From assembly GCA_944321165.1 (NCBI GenBank), contig CALUKE010000016.1, forward strand, positions 1 to 56,292: a stretch of DNA of 56,292 bases. The letters are read 5' to 3'. This document shows positions 14,582-22,722 of this stretch, piece after piece (the first letter of the stretch is position 1; each line of letters starts with the position of its first letter). The notes under the pieces were generated by a model, which saw only the letters and a list, made by a program, of their open reading frames with translations, searched no databases and was not told the origin of the DNA. The position numbers and the translations under genes were made by a program. Source of the DNA: an uncultured Odoribacter sp. (GTDB lineage: Bacteria > Bacteroidota > Bacteroidia > Bacteroidales > Marinifilaceae).

Positions 14582-15621
14582 AGTTCCAATTTTACCAATG
14601 ATACATCCGTATTGTTTACAAGACCGTACAGAAGCTCTTCTTCCGGGTCGTATGCGATTTTCGACAGGGGTGCCTCCAGTTCATGGTTCTTGAGCAGATT
14701 TCCCTCCCAGTCATATTCCAACAACTGTCTTGCTCCCAACGCCCCCTCTCCATTCCGGCCATACCCCCTCCCGGAATAAAGCGCGTATATACGGTCGGAG
14801 GTGACTGCCAGGTCCATAAATCCGAAATGATTGTCTCTGCTGTACAGAACCCGCGTAACGGGTGTCTCTGTCACCTCCACTTCGGGATAGCTCAGATATA
14901 CCAGTTTCACCCGCTCGATACCCGCATCACTCAACCGACAGAAATCTATCACTCCGCTGTACATGTCCGCACAGACAAAGGCCCTGCCATCGGGACGAAG
15001 ACGCAGGATGCCGCTGGCATAAAGCATACCCTTGGTCTTTTCCTGCAGTTCGGGATAGTCCGGACATTCCGGATAAGACAGGTAGTAGCGTGCAACACTG
15101 TCGGACAGGGAATAGAGCAGATAACGTCCTTCCTCATACAGACCGGTGGCAACCACATATCCGTCGCCCTTTGCAGCAATCAGATGCTGCCGGTCCTCGG
15201 GAAGCCTGATGACTGTTGTCTCGGCATTTCCCTTGGTCAAGGGAATCACCGGGGTCACCAGCAATTCGCCCTTCTTGAAATCCAGGGCTGTCACATGATG
15301 CCCGTCGGATGAATTGAAGGAACTCAAAGCCCGCACCGGCTTGCCCGGCACAAACGACTTGCTGCATGCGACCTGTCCTCCGTTTGCAGACAGGTCCAGT
15401 GTGCGGGCCACGCCTTCCTGTAGATAGGACGCTCCCACAACCAGCCGGTTGCTCTGTTTCACAAAACCGTTTGCATCATAAATGCCGTTCTGCGCCAGAT
15501 CCTGTACTGCAACAAAATTCATGCGCCCGCTTTCCGGCGCTTCTACATACACGTCTTCCGCGTAAAAGTGAGTACACCCCGCCAGGATGCCTCCCAACAG
15601 AACCAAAAATATCTTTTTCAT
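14578..15621 (-). CDS. TolB-like 6-bladed beta-propeller lipoprotein
   Basis: The 347-residue product has the signal MKKIFLVLLGGILAGC with the lipid cysteine at 16. LRLRPDGRAFVCADMYSGVI, DLAVTSDRIYALYSGRGYG, LLEYDWEGNLLKNHELE and SKIAYDPEEELLYGLVNN are clear strands of a TolB/BF3164-like propeller. It overlaps the peptide gene upstream and the transglutaminase-like gene downstream by 4 nt each (ATGA), so the three are very likely cotranslated. Unlike the lipoproteins nearer the left end it is not AT-rich. It probably acts at the cell envelope with the peptide encoded before it; ligand and role are unknown. Confidence 0.8.
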   Translation of the reverse strand: MKKIFLVLLGGILAGCTHFYAEDVYVEAPESGRMNFVAVQDLAQNGIYDANGFVKQSNRLVVGASYLQEGVARTLDLSANGGQVACSKSFVPGKPVRALSSFNSSDGHHVTALDFKKGELLVTPVIPLTKGNAETTVIRLPEDRQHLIAAKGDGYVVATGLYEEGRYLLYSLSDSVARYYLSYPECPDYPELQEKTKGMLYASGILRLRPDGRAFVCADMYSGVIDFCRLSDAGIERVKLVYLSYPEVEVTETPVTRVLYSRDNHFGFMDLAVTSDRIYALYSGRGYGRNGEGALGARQLLEYDWEGNLLKNHELEAPLSKIAYDPEEELLYGLVNNTDVSLVKLEL

Positions 15622-15848
15622 TCTAACAATGATATATGGTTTATTCTTACATCACTAGTCCAACAAAATCCTCCAGCCTTTTGGCAGAGATCATACGGAT
15701 TATTGTTTTCCGAAGCCGTCAATGCCTCCACATTTTCTTTCATCAACAGACTCCAGTCCGTATTGTCAGGAATCTTCCACATCCATAAGGAAAAAATAGC
15801 TGCCAGCAAGCACCCCATTCCTGAAATTTTCAAATTTTTATTTTTCAT
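15618..15848 (-). CDS. NVEALA-type exported peptide precursor
   Basis: The 76-residue precursor starts MKNKNLKISG, followed by a hydrophobic stretch (11-24), a linker and NVEALT at 39-44, exactly the same residue positions as in the peptide at 12171-12446. The tail after the motif is ASENNNPYDLCQKAGGFCW and further residues ending HISLLE. It has only two cysteines (55 and 62) and no similarity to the other tail. This is the first gene of the minus-strand set, 87 bp from the divergent kinase gene. Export and cleavage near the motif are likely from family features; bioactivity is unknown. Confidence 0.8.
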   Translation of the reverse strand: MKNKNLKISGMGCLLAAIFSLWMWKIPDNTDWSLLMKENVEALTASENNNPYDLCQKAGGFCWTSDVRINHISLLE

Positions 15849-15878
15849 CCGTTATCTTTTTTTGTTTAACTGCACAAA

Positions 15879-15890
15879 AATGTATACATT
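15879..15890. promoter_or_regulatory. 12-bp palindrome in the divergent intergenic region
   Basis: AATGTATACATT is a perfect palindrome between the peptide gene (start 15848) and the kinase gene (start 15936). Its place suits an operator acting on both promoters, for example for the neighbouring response regulator. No perfect TAnnTTTG box was seen on either strand. Confidence 0.4.
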
Positions 15891-15935
15891 CGTGAAAAAT
15901 AAAAAATAAAAAAGTTGCTTTCAGGTTGCAATTTT

Positions 15936-17303
15936 ATGAATTCGCATATACGATTGATAATAGTGCTGATTGTCTGTGTCATCACATACAATCAGTTGTT
16001 ACAGATAAACTCTTTGTACCAAAAAAAGAGAATGGAATACAGTCATTCGAGGAATGAACTGATTTTAAGCAGTGTGTACGAATTCAATCTGTTAAACCAA
16101 AATCTAGAAAAAAATGATATTGTCAGTTTTAATTCCAAGTCCCAAAAACTGATTTACTTCATTGACGGGGAAAAACATGTTTTTCAGCTAAATAGCGGCG
16201 ATGACATCAGAAAAATAACAGAACGAATAGACTATGACCTACGCAATCCGGAAACCTGGACCCTGGCCAATCTGCGCCGGCATTTGCAGGAGAAACAGGA
16301 TTCCCTGCAGCTGGAGTTTCAGGACCTGCGAATGTTTATGTGCGACAGCTCCGGACGGGTAAAGGAATCCTGGCCGGAACAGACCGACCCCATGCCCGAG
16401 GAAATGCCATTTGGCGAACCAATGGGTTTCCTGTCCGGCGACAAGTTGTTTGCCGATTATGCCTATCCATGGAAAGAATTCGTACAGGCGGCTTCCTATG
16501 AAATTTTCCAGACCATCCTGCTGTCCGTTTTGCTGGTCATTTGCGTCATCACTCTTCTGCAAACCATCCGCAACGAAAAAAGAAAGGGAAAATACCGGGA
16601 ATCATTCATGCATCATATTGTACACGATCTCAAACGTCCGATAAGCAACCAGCTGAAAGTATGCTACCTGCTCCGGGAGACTTCCCCGGAGGAATCGATT
16701 CGGCTGCTGGAAAAAAGCCAGGAGGAGCTGGAAAAAATGTTATACTCGGTCAACCGCCTGCTGCTCCAATCTACCGATGCCCACGGATTAAAGCTGATGA
16801 TTCAGGAAATCGATCTCCGGGAAATGCTGGAAACACTGACCGCAAAAACTCCGGAGGATGCAGAAAAAACATGCCGCATCCAACTCGAATTTCAACCCGA
16901 AGATCCGACGATTTTCGGCGATTATGACCTTTTGTCGGCAGTTTTCCAGAATCTTGTCGACAATGCCCTGAAATATTCCGGGAAAAGCGTAGACATTCAG
17001 ATCCGCTGTTCGGAATCCGACAAGCAACAGCTTGAGATAACATTTCAAGACAACGGATTCGGAATCCCTCCGGACAATCTGAAACACGTATTCGAACGTT
17101 TCTACCGGGGAGATTCGCCGGAAACAAAGAAAAGCAAGGGACACGGACTGGGATTGTATTATGCGAAGACGATCCTCCTGGCTCACCGGGGGAAAATCCA
17201 CATCGACAGCGAACAAGGGAAAGGATCGACCGTCCGGATCCTCCTGCCTCGAAAAGCCAACATCAAGAGAAAATACAAACTGAAAACTCATGAACGAACC
17301 TAA
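15936..17303 (+). CDS. Membrane sensor histidine kinase
   Basis: I use the ATG at 15936 (MNSHIRLIIV); the TTG at 15915 only adds residues before the first membrane helix. The product of about 455 residues has helices near 4-22 and 192-212 enclosing an extracytoplasmic domain of about 170 residues. HIVHDLKRPISN contains the phosphoaccepting His230. The N box LVDNALKYS and DNGFGIP, FERFYRG and GHGLGLYYA complete the HATPase domain. The sensed signal is unknown. It overlaps its response regulator gene by 14 bp and is divergent from the peptide locus, so it may control that locus; this is inference from position. Confidence 0.9.
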   Translation: MNSHIRLIIVLIVCVITYNQLLQINSLYQKKRMEYSHSRNELILSSVYEFNLLNQNLEKNDIVSFNSKSQKLIYFIDGEKHVFQLNSGDDIRKITERIDYDLRNPETWTLANLRRHLQEKQDSLQLEFQDLRMFMCDSSGRVKESWPEQTDPMPEEMPFGEPMGFLSGDKLFADYAYPWKEFVQAASYEIFQTILLSVLLVICVITLLQTIRNEKRKGKYRESFMHHIVHDLKRPISNQLKVCYLLRETSPEESIRLLEKSQEELEKMLYSVNRLLLQSTDAHGLKLMIQEIDLREMLETLTAKTPEDAEKTCRIQLEFQPEDPTIFGDYDLLSAVFQNLVDNALKYSGKSVDIQIRCSESDKQQLEITFQDNGFGIPPDNLKHVFERFYRGDSPETKKSKGHGLGLYYAKTILLAHRGKIHIDSEQGKGSTVRILLPRKANIKRKYKLKTHERT

Positions 17304-17994
17304 AATACGCATTCTTTATGCCGAAGATGATGCATTCGGAGCCGAAATAACCAAAAAGATTCTCGAAAAAGAGAACTTTGAAGTGAAAATCGCCCCCGAC
17401 GGAAACCAGGCCTGGCTGGCATACAAAGAAGAAAAACCGGATATTCTCCTGCTCGATCTGGACATGCCCGGAAAAAACGGGTTGGAAATAACGCGGCTGG
17501 TCAGAGAACAGGACCGGCATATCCAAATCATCGTTTACACTTCGCACGAAGAGCCCGAAAAAGAAATCGCCCTGCTGGATGCCGGAGCGGATGAATTCAT
17601 CAGCAAGGAAAAATCACCGCAAGTATTATTAGCCTACCTGAAACGCATCCGGGAAAAAATAATCGCATACCCCGATACTCCTCAAGTTTATCTGCTTTCC
17701 GAACATACGGTTTACAACGGCATCTCCCGCATACTGACCATCGATGGTCAGAGTACACAACTGAAACAAACCGATGCCCGGTTTCTGCAATTGTTGTGCG
17801 CCAAAAGAGAAGAAGTGGCCGACAAAGATTTCCTGCTCCACGGCATCTGGGGCAAAGCCACCGTCAATAAAAGCACCGAATTGAAAAAATACGCCAGCCA
17901 CATACGCACCTATCTGAAAGCCGACCCCACCCTGGCTGTCAAATGCAGAAACAGCGGCTATATAATCCTGTACACCGGCACGGACAAGCAGTAA
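17290..17994 (+). CDS. OmpR-family response regulator
   Basis: The 234-residue protein has a receiver domain with AEDD (11-14), Asp56 in LLLDLDMPGKNG and the conserved Lys in FISKEKSP. A linker leads to a winged-helix domain (about 135-230) with KQTDARFLQLLCAKREEV and CRNSGYIILY. It is partner to the kinase whose gene it overlaps. Binding at AATGTATACATT upstream of the kinase is only a suggestion. Confidence 0.9.
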   Translation: MNEPKIRILYAEDDAFGAEITKKILEKENFEVKIAPDGNQAWLAYKEEKPDILLLDLDMPGKNGLEITRLVREQDRHIQIIVYTSHEEPEKEIALLDAGADEFISKEKSPQVLLAYLKRIREKIIAYPDTPQVYLLSEHTVYNGISRILTIDGQSTQLKQTDARFLQLLCAKREEVADKDFLLHGIWGKATVNKSTELKKYASHIRTYLKADPTLAVKCRNSGYIILYTGTDKQ

Positions 17995-18044
17995 CCCGAC
18001 CCCTTCTTTTTACGTACGATAAAACTCAGTTCAATTTTCAACGT

Positions 18045-19037
18045 ATGAAAGGAGTTTTACTCGCCACATCGACAGTCATCGTCTGGGCCCTGCTGAATAT
18101 CATCAACCGCTTCTGCGTCCTGAAATACGATATCAACATCATCGTATTCACCTCTTTTATGATCTTCGCCACCGGCGTCTCGCTCCTCATGATCCGAAAA
18201 CAGGTCACTCCCGAAAACTGGAAAAAAGGCATCAAATATTCCTGGCTGTATACTGGCATGCAAATCATCCGAAGTTTCACCATGATCTCGACCTTTCTCT
18301 ACATCACTCCCACCGAAACCAGCCTGCTGTTCAACATAGAGGTTGTCATCGCTTACCTACTGGCCTATGCCATTTTCAAAAGAATTCCCTACCGGGGAGA
18401 TTATGCCGGCATTCTGGTGATCCTGTCCGGATTTATACTGTTTGTCTCCGCTCTCTCTGCCGACATCCGACCGACGGTCGTCCTCCTGGTAATGGTGTCC
18501 GCCACCGCCAGCTGCATCCGTTCGATCGTGGTGGAAAAAACAACCCTCGGAAATCCGGATACTTCCATCCGCCAGAAATGCGGCATTTCCGGATTTACCC
18601 TGTTTTACGGCGGTTTAAGCCTGATCGGATTTTTTTTCTCGCTTGCCCTGCTCAAGCATTTGCTGCCCGAACAGCATCCGAACCTGTTTTACCGGTTTCT
18701 GAGCCATCTGCCCAGTCTGTCGGAAATGGTCCATCCCGCCACAATCATCAGCGCCTGCCTCACGGGCTTATGCATCAATGCGGCCACCACCGTACTCTAT
18801 TACGCAACCCTGAAGTTTTCCACCTCCGAAATCTTCATGACCATCCGGGCCTTTCAACCGGTCCTGACTTTTCTGTTCGAGCTGCTGGCCGCCACCGCCT
18901 ACGCCGCCATGCGCCCCCGATTAAGCACCCTGGATTATATTTACGGAGGTCTGCTCGTCATCGGCTCGCTGCTGATCCTGATCGTTCCCTCGCACGGAAG
19001 CTACACCCACCAGTCGAAAGATTTTATTACCGACTGA
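18045..19037 (+). CDS. EamA/DMT-superfamily transporter
   Basis: Starting at the ATG at 18045 (MKGVLLATSTVIVW), the protein has 330 residues and about ten hydrophobic helices in two five-helix halves, the layout of drug/metabolite transporters (EamA). The first helix WALLNIINRFCVLKYD and TPTETSLLFNIEVVIAYLLA fit the family. The substrate cannot be predicted. The gene converges on miaA, and the two coding ends overlap by 11 bp, leaving no room for a terminator between them. Confidence 0.85.
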   Translation: MKGVLLATSTVIVWALLNIINRFCVLKYDINIIVFTSFMIFATGVSLLMIRKQVTPENWKKGIKYSWLYTGMQIIRSFTMISTFLYITPTETSLLFNIEVVIAYLLAYAIFKRIPYRGDYAGILVILSGFILFVSALSADIRPTVVLLVMVSATASCIRSIVVEKTTLGNPDTSIRQKCGISGFTLFYGGLSLIGFFFSLALLKHLLPEQHPNLFYRFLSHLPSLSEMVHPATIISACLTGLCINAATTVLYYATLKFSTSEIFMTIRAFQPVLTFLFELLAATAYAAMRPRLSTLDYIYGGLLVIGSLLILIVPSHGSYTHQSKDFITD

Positions 19038-19941
19038 AAGGCCCTTCGAGAGACAGACCGATCGCTTTTCCGATCGACTCGTAATCGTCGGGGTGAAACC
19101 AGCGGATATCCGAATCCCGGCGGAACCACGACAACTGTTTGCGCGCATACCGCCTGGAATTCCGTTTGATGAGACGCACCGCTTCGTCGAAATCGGTCTT
19201 TCCCTCGAAATAATCGAACAATTCCTTGTATCCGACCGTATTCAACGCATTCAAATGCCGCCAGGGCCACAACCGCCGGGCCTCTTCTTCCAAACCGGCG
19301 GCCAGCATCTGGTCCACCCGCCGGTCGATCCGCTCATAAAGCTCCTCCCGATCCCGGTTCAAACCGATACGGACGATCCGGAATCCCCGGTCTTTGGGCG
19401 TATTCCGCCTCAACGAAGAATAAGGCACCCCGGCCATCCGACACACTTCGACCGCATGCAACACCCGCTTCCCGTTCTGCAGATCCACCTGACCGTAAAA
19501 CACCGGATCCAACTCTTTCAGCATCTGCCGGATGGCCTCCAGCCCTTCCCGCTCGTAAATGCCCATCAATTCCGCCCTCAACTCCGGAGAGATGGTCGGA
19601 ATATCGTCGATACCCTTGCAGACGGCATCGATATACAGCATGGAACCGCCGGTCATGACAACCACCTCTTTTTCCTGAAAAAGCATCCGGATCTTCTCCA
19701 GGGCCTGCACCTCGAACTGCCAGGAATTGTAATACTCCTGCACGGAGATCGTTTGAATGAAGTAGTGCTTGACGGCAGCCAGCTGCTCCGGAGAAGGAAC
19801 AGCGGTCCCGATGCTCATCTCCTTATAAATCTGCCGGGAATCGCAGGAAATGATCGCCGTGTCCAAAGCACGCGCCACCGCAATGCTGAGGTCGGTCTTC
19901 CCCACTCCTGTCGGTCCCAGTAAAACCAATAGTGTCTTCAT
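19027..19941 (-). CDS. miaA: tRNA dimethylallyltransferase
   Basis: This enzyme adds a dimethylallyl group to A37 of tRNAs reading UNN codons. The 304-residue protein carries the P-loop GPTGVGKTDLS (9-19), the substrate motif ISCDSRQIYKEMSIGT and the later GGSMLYIDAVCKGID, all hallmarks of MiaA. Length is normal. It may be cotranscribed with the pRiA4b-like gene upstream (26-bp gap). Confidence 0.95.
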   Translation of the reverse strand: MKTLLVLLGPTGVGKTDLSIAVARALDTAIISCDSRQIYKEMSIGTAVPSPEQLAAVKHYFIQTISVQEYYNSWQFEVQALEKIRMLFQEKEVVVMTGGSMLYIDAVCKGIDDIPTISPELRAELMGIYEREGLEAIRQMLKELDPVFYGQVDLQNGKRVLHAVEVCRMAGVPYSSLRRNTPKDRGFRIVRIGLNRDREELYERIDRRVDQMLAAGLEEEARRLWPWRHLNALNTVGYKELFDYFEGKTDFDEAVRLIKRNSRRYARKQLSWFRRDSDIRWFHPDDYESIGKAIGLSLEGPFSR

Positions 19942-19967
19942 GAACTTCTCCGAACCGCAGCCGTCCG

Positions 19968-20609
19968 TTATAATTTGTCTATATAATCATCGAGGCTTTC
20001 GTAACGATCGTCATACCCATCCTCGTCATCCCGGTAGTCGTCGTCCCGATAGTCGTCGTCCTCCTCCCCGTAACCGTAATCATCCTCGTCCATTCCTCCT
20101 CTCCGCCGACGGCTGCTGCCCCCGAATTCCTCCATGAAACTGTCGTCATAGTCATCTTCGTCCTTGTCGAACGACCAGTCGTCATCGGCATCATACTCCG
20201 TCTGACGGGGCAATACCCCCTCGCAGTAGACACACAAAGGCAACACATCCGCCGAATCGCCGATGTATTCCCCGGCATATTCCACCTTCAAATACTTGTT
20301 GGCAAAAAAATCGTATACATACTCCAGTTCGATGCAGCTGGCATTCACCACTTCCCGGATCGTCGTAACATCCATGACCAGGGTGTTGCTCTCCTCCCCG
20401 TCATCGGACGACATCTCCATCAGGGCTATCTCCTTTCCCCGGTTTCCCAATTTATCCAGGGCAAAAAAGGAGGCCATCTGCGAACTGTCGAAATTCAAAG
20501 TTTCTACTATCTTATCGTGCAATTGCTGAAAAGTCTGCTCACCATTAATCGCAATTTCACACCGGAAATCATTACTGTCTGGTTTACTGATTTCAAATCT
20601 GTAGTCCAT
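19968..20609 (-). CDS. Plasmid pRiA4b ORF-3-like protein with acidic tail
   Basis: The first 150 or so residues match the pRiA4b ORF-3-like (IS1096 passenger-like) domain: FRCEIAINGEQTFQQLHDKI, SSQMASFFALD, IELEYVYDFFANKYLKVEYAG and the PLCVYCEGVLPRQ ending. The last 70 residues are almost only Asp, Glu, Tyr, Arg and Gly in DDYRDD-type runs, encoded by low-complexity DNA. The function of the domain is unknown. It follows a small membrane protein gene by 12 bp and precedes miaA. Confidence 0.75.
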   Translation of the reverse strand: MDYRFEISKPDSNDFRCEIAINGEQTFQQLHDKIVETLNFDSSQMASFFALDKLGNRGKEIALMEMSSDDGEESNTLVMDVTTIREVVNASCIELEYVYDFFANKYLKVEYAGEYIGDSADVLPLCVYCEGVLPRQTEYDADDDWSFDKDEDDYDDSFMEEFGGSSRRRRGGMDEDDYGYGEEDDDYRDDDYRDDEDGYDDRYESLDDYIDKL

Positions 20610-20621
20610 ATCGTTAAAGTT

Positions 20622-20948
20622 TTATAGTCCCAAAGTAATTAAACCTGCCAAACCGGCGAATAACCCGCAGATCACCAGCAGCACAAACAAAACGACAGCC
20701 GCCGCGATACAGATCGAGATAATCGCAAAAACCCGCCCCATATTCACATTCTTCAAGGAATATTCAGTGTATTCCCCCGGAGCCTGCTGGTACAGCCTCC
20801 GCTGCTCGGAGGCCAGCACCAGGGTCACAATCCCCAGTATCAGTCCCAGAAAACCGAAAACCCAGCAAAAAATCAGGGACAAAACCCCTAAAATCAATAC
20901 CAGCGTGGCATTCGGCAAATCCCTTTTCGGTCCGTTAATTATTTCCAT
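20622..20948 (-). CDS. Small DUF4190-like (CCC-motif type) membrane protein
   Basis: The 108-residue protein has two hydrophobic blocks, about 16-45 (LVLILGVLSLIFCWVFGFLG) and 72-106, separated by a short soluble loop with YTEYSLKNVNMGRVFA. This matches the small Bacteroidetes membrane proteins annotated as CCC-motif or DUF4190-like. No function is known. It is the first gene before the pRiA4b-like gene and miaA on the minus strand. Confidence 0.7.
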   Translation of the reverse strand: MEIINGPKRDLPNATLVLILGVLSLIFCWVFGFLGLILGIVTLVLASEQRRLYQQAPGEYTEYSLKNVNMGRVFAIISICIAAAVVLFVLLVICGLFAGLAGLITLGL

Positions 20949-21066
20949 AACAACTGCATGTCAACTATTTAAAATAAAAATCCGCATTTGACAGGATATG
21001 GGAACAAATATGAAATTAAAATCCCTATCAAACAAACAAAAAACGACATTTTTTAATGAAAAGGTT

Positions 21067-22155
21067 TCACTTCCGAAGGGTCCTTTCCAGGATATCCATC
21101 GCCTCGGTCACCAGCTCGAGACGGGCTTGGGTTCCCATGTGGCCGATACGGAATACCTCCCCGGCCAGACAGCCGTAATTGCCGCCCACCACCAGTCCCT
21201 CGGCCCTCAAGCGGGCATCCAGGGTCTTCCAGGACAATCCCCGGGGCACATACACCGCCGTAACGGTAGGCGAAGGTACGGCATCCGGCGCCGGATAAAG
21301 CCGAAGACCCATTTCTACGATCCGTTTCCGACAATAGGCAGCCACCCGCTGATGCCGGGCCACCGCCTTGGAGAGCCCCTCTTCCAGCAGCAGTTCGCAG
21401 GCTTTGTGCAACTGGGCCGTCCCCTGCCAATAGGGGGTGTAAGGGAAATAGGCATTCTTGACGGCATCCCGGAAAGGCAACAGCGCATCGTAGCCGACGT
21501 ATCCCACCTCTTCGATGATCTCCCAGGCCTTTTCGCTGACAGACAGGAAAGACATGGATGCCGGCGCCGACAGACATTTCTGCGAACCGCCCAGACACAA
21601 ATCGATCTTCCACTCATCGGTTTTCACCACACTGCCTCCCAATCCGGACACGGCATCCACATACAGCAGGGGAACTCCGTATTTTTCTTTCAGGGCACCG
21701 ACTTCCGCCACCGGGTTCATCGTTCCGCTCGGCGTTTCGTTCTGCACCAGGGTGATCATCTTCGGCCGGAACTCCCGGATCGCCTTTTCGATGAGTTCGA
21801 AATCCGTCAAGGTCTCGTCGAAACCGAACCCCAGTGTCCGGACCTCACAGCCGATCGATTCGGCCATGCTCCCCATGCCATACCCGAACAGTCCCGTCGA
21901 CAGCACCAGCACCCGATCGCCCGGCACCAGACAGCTCTTCAACGCACTCCACAAAGCCAGCATGCCCTCGCCGGTCTGAATGACCACGCTGTTTTTCGTA
22001 CGCATGATCTTCCGCAAAGCCTTCTCAGTCGCTTTGTACAGCTCTATATAGTCTTTTTCCAAATCGGCAGAACCGAAATTTTCCTGGCCGGCGGCCAGCA
22101 CTTCCCGGGAAACAGAAACAGGCCCCGGCACCATGGGAATTCGATAAGTTTTCAT
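21067..22155 (-). CDS. Class V PLP aminotransferase (alanine-glyoxylate aminotransferase type)
   Basis: The 362-residue protein begins MKTYRIPMVPGPVSV. It shows QTGEGMLALWSAL, LVQNETPSGTMNP and LLYVDAVSGLGG with the aspartate that holds the PLP ring, and GGSQKCLSAPASM with the Schiff-base lysine. This is the pattern of the serine-pyruvate/alanine-glyoxylate aminotransferase group of fold type I enzymes. The exact donor and acceptor cannot be fixed from sequence. It appears to be a single-gene unit with its own -7 box upstream. Confidence 0.87.
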   Translation of the reverse strand: MKTYRIPMVPGPVSVSREVLAAGQENFGSADLEKDYIELYKATEKALRKIMRTKNSVVIQTGEGMLALWSALKSCLVPGDRVLVLSTGLFGYGMGSMAESIGCEVRTLGFGFDETLTDFELIEKAIREFRPKMITLVQNETPSGTMNPVAEVGALKEKYGVPLLYVDAVSGLGGSVVKTDEWKIDLCLGGSQKCLSAPASMSFLSVSEKAWEIIEEVGYVGYDALLPFRDAVKNAYFPYTPYWQGTAQLHKACELLLEEGLSKAVARHQRVAAYCRKRIVEMGLRLYPAPDAVPSPTVTAVYVPRGLSWKTLDARLRAEGLVVGGNYGCLAGEVFRIGHMGTQARLELVTEAMDILERTLRK

Positions 22156-22224
22156 AGCAATCGTTCTAAATGATAAAGGTTACGGGCTGACAAAATGACA
22201 CATTCACTTTGCTCCCCCGAAACA

Positions 22225-22232
22225 CAAAGGTA
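22225..22232 (-). promoter_or_regulatory. -7 promoter box of the aminotransferase gene
   Basis: TACCTTTG on the minus strand matches TAnnTTTG and lies 70 nt before the aminotransferase start codon. Confidence 0.5.
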
Positions 22233-22296
22233 TGGGAAATTTTGCAACTATTCCAAAATTTCAGACCGGGAAGCACACATGAGCGGAGAAATAACT

Positions 22297-22304
22297 TATA
22301 TTTG
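22297..22304 (+). promoter_or_regulatory. -7 promoter box of the rsfS-ftsH cluster
   Basis: TATATTTG matches TAnnTTTG and lies 25 nt before the rsfS start. AACTT and AAGTT lie in inverted orientation around it (22294-22316), but the arms are short. Confidence 0.6.
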
Positions 22305-22328
22305 CAACTTGAAAAGTTATAGTCAAAA

Positions 22329-22718
22329 ATGGCGCAGACAGAACAAGTAGTAGATAAAATCATTGAAGCACTGGCAGATAACAAAGCTCGCCGGATTGTA
22401 AAAATCGATCTTAGAAATATCCAGAACTGTTTCTGCAGTTTTTTCGTCATCTGTCACGGAACTTCCGGCACACATATTGCAGGACTGACCGACATGGTGG
22501 AAGAAAAAGTCAGGGAAGATTTGAATGAAAAGCCTTTTCACATCGAAGGGGCGGATACCGCCCGATGGGTCGTCATCGATTATGGAGACATCGTCGTTCA
22601 CATTTTTGACAAGGAATTACGGGATTATTACCAGTTAGAGGATTTCTGGGCCGATGCCCGAATCACTCCGGTTGCCGGCGAAGAGGAAGAGACATTCTCC
22701 TGGCAGGCAGACCGGTAA
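22329..22718 (+). CDS. rsfS: Ribosomal silencing factor RsfS
   Basis: RsfS binds ribosomal protein uL14 and blocks subunit joining when nutrients are low. The 129-residue product has family signs VKIDLRNIQNCFCSFFVICHG, GTSGTHIAGL, ARWVVIDYGDIVVHIFDKEL and RDYYQLEDFWADA. Length is normal. It is the first gene of a plus-strand cluster and lies 4 bp before ftsH, an order common in Bacteroidetes. Confidence 0.93.
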   Translation: MAQTEQVVDKIIEALADNKARRIVKIDLRNIQNCFCSFFVICHGTSGTHIAGLTDMVEEKVREDLNEKPFHIEGADTARWVVIDYGDIVVHIFDKELRDYYQLEDFWADARITPVAGEEEETFSWQADR

Positions 22719-22722
22719 ACAC

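Noticed and set aside
19990..20110. Short tandem-like repeats that could suggest a repeat array
   Set aside because: They are in-frame Asp/Tyr/Arg codons of the acidic tail of the pRiA4b-like protein; no CRISPR-type spacing is present.
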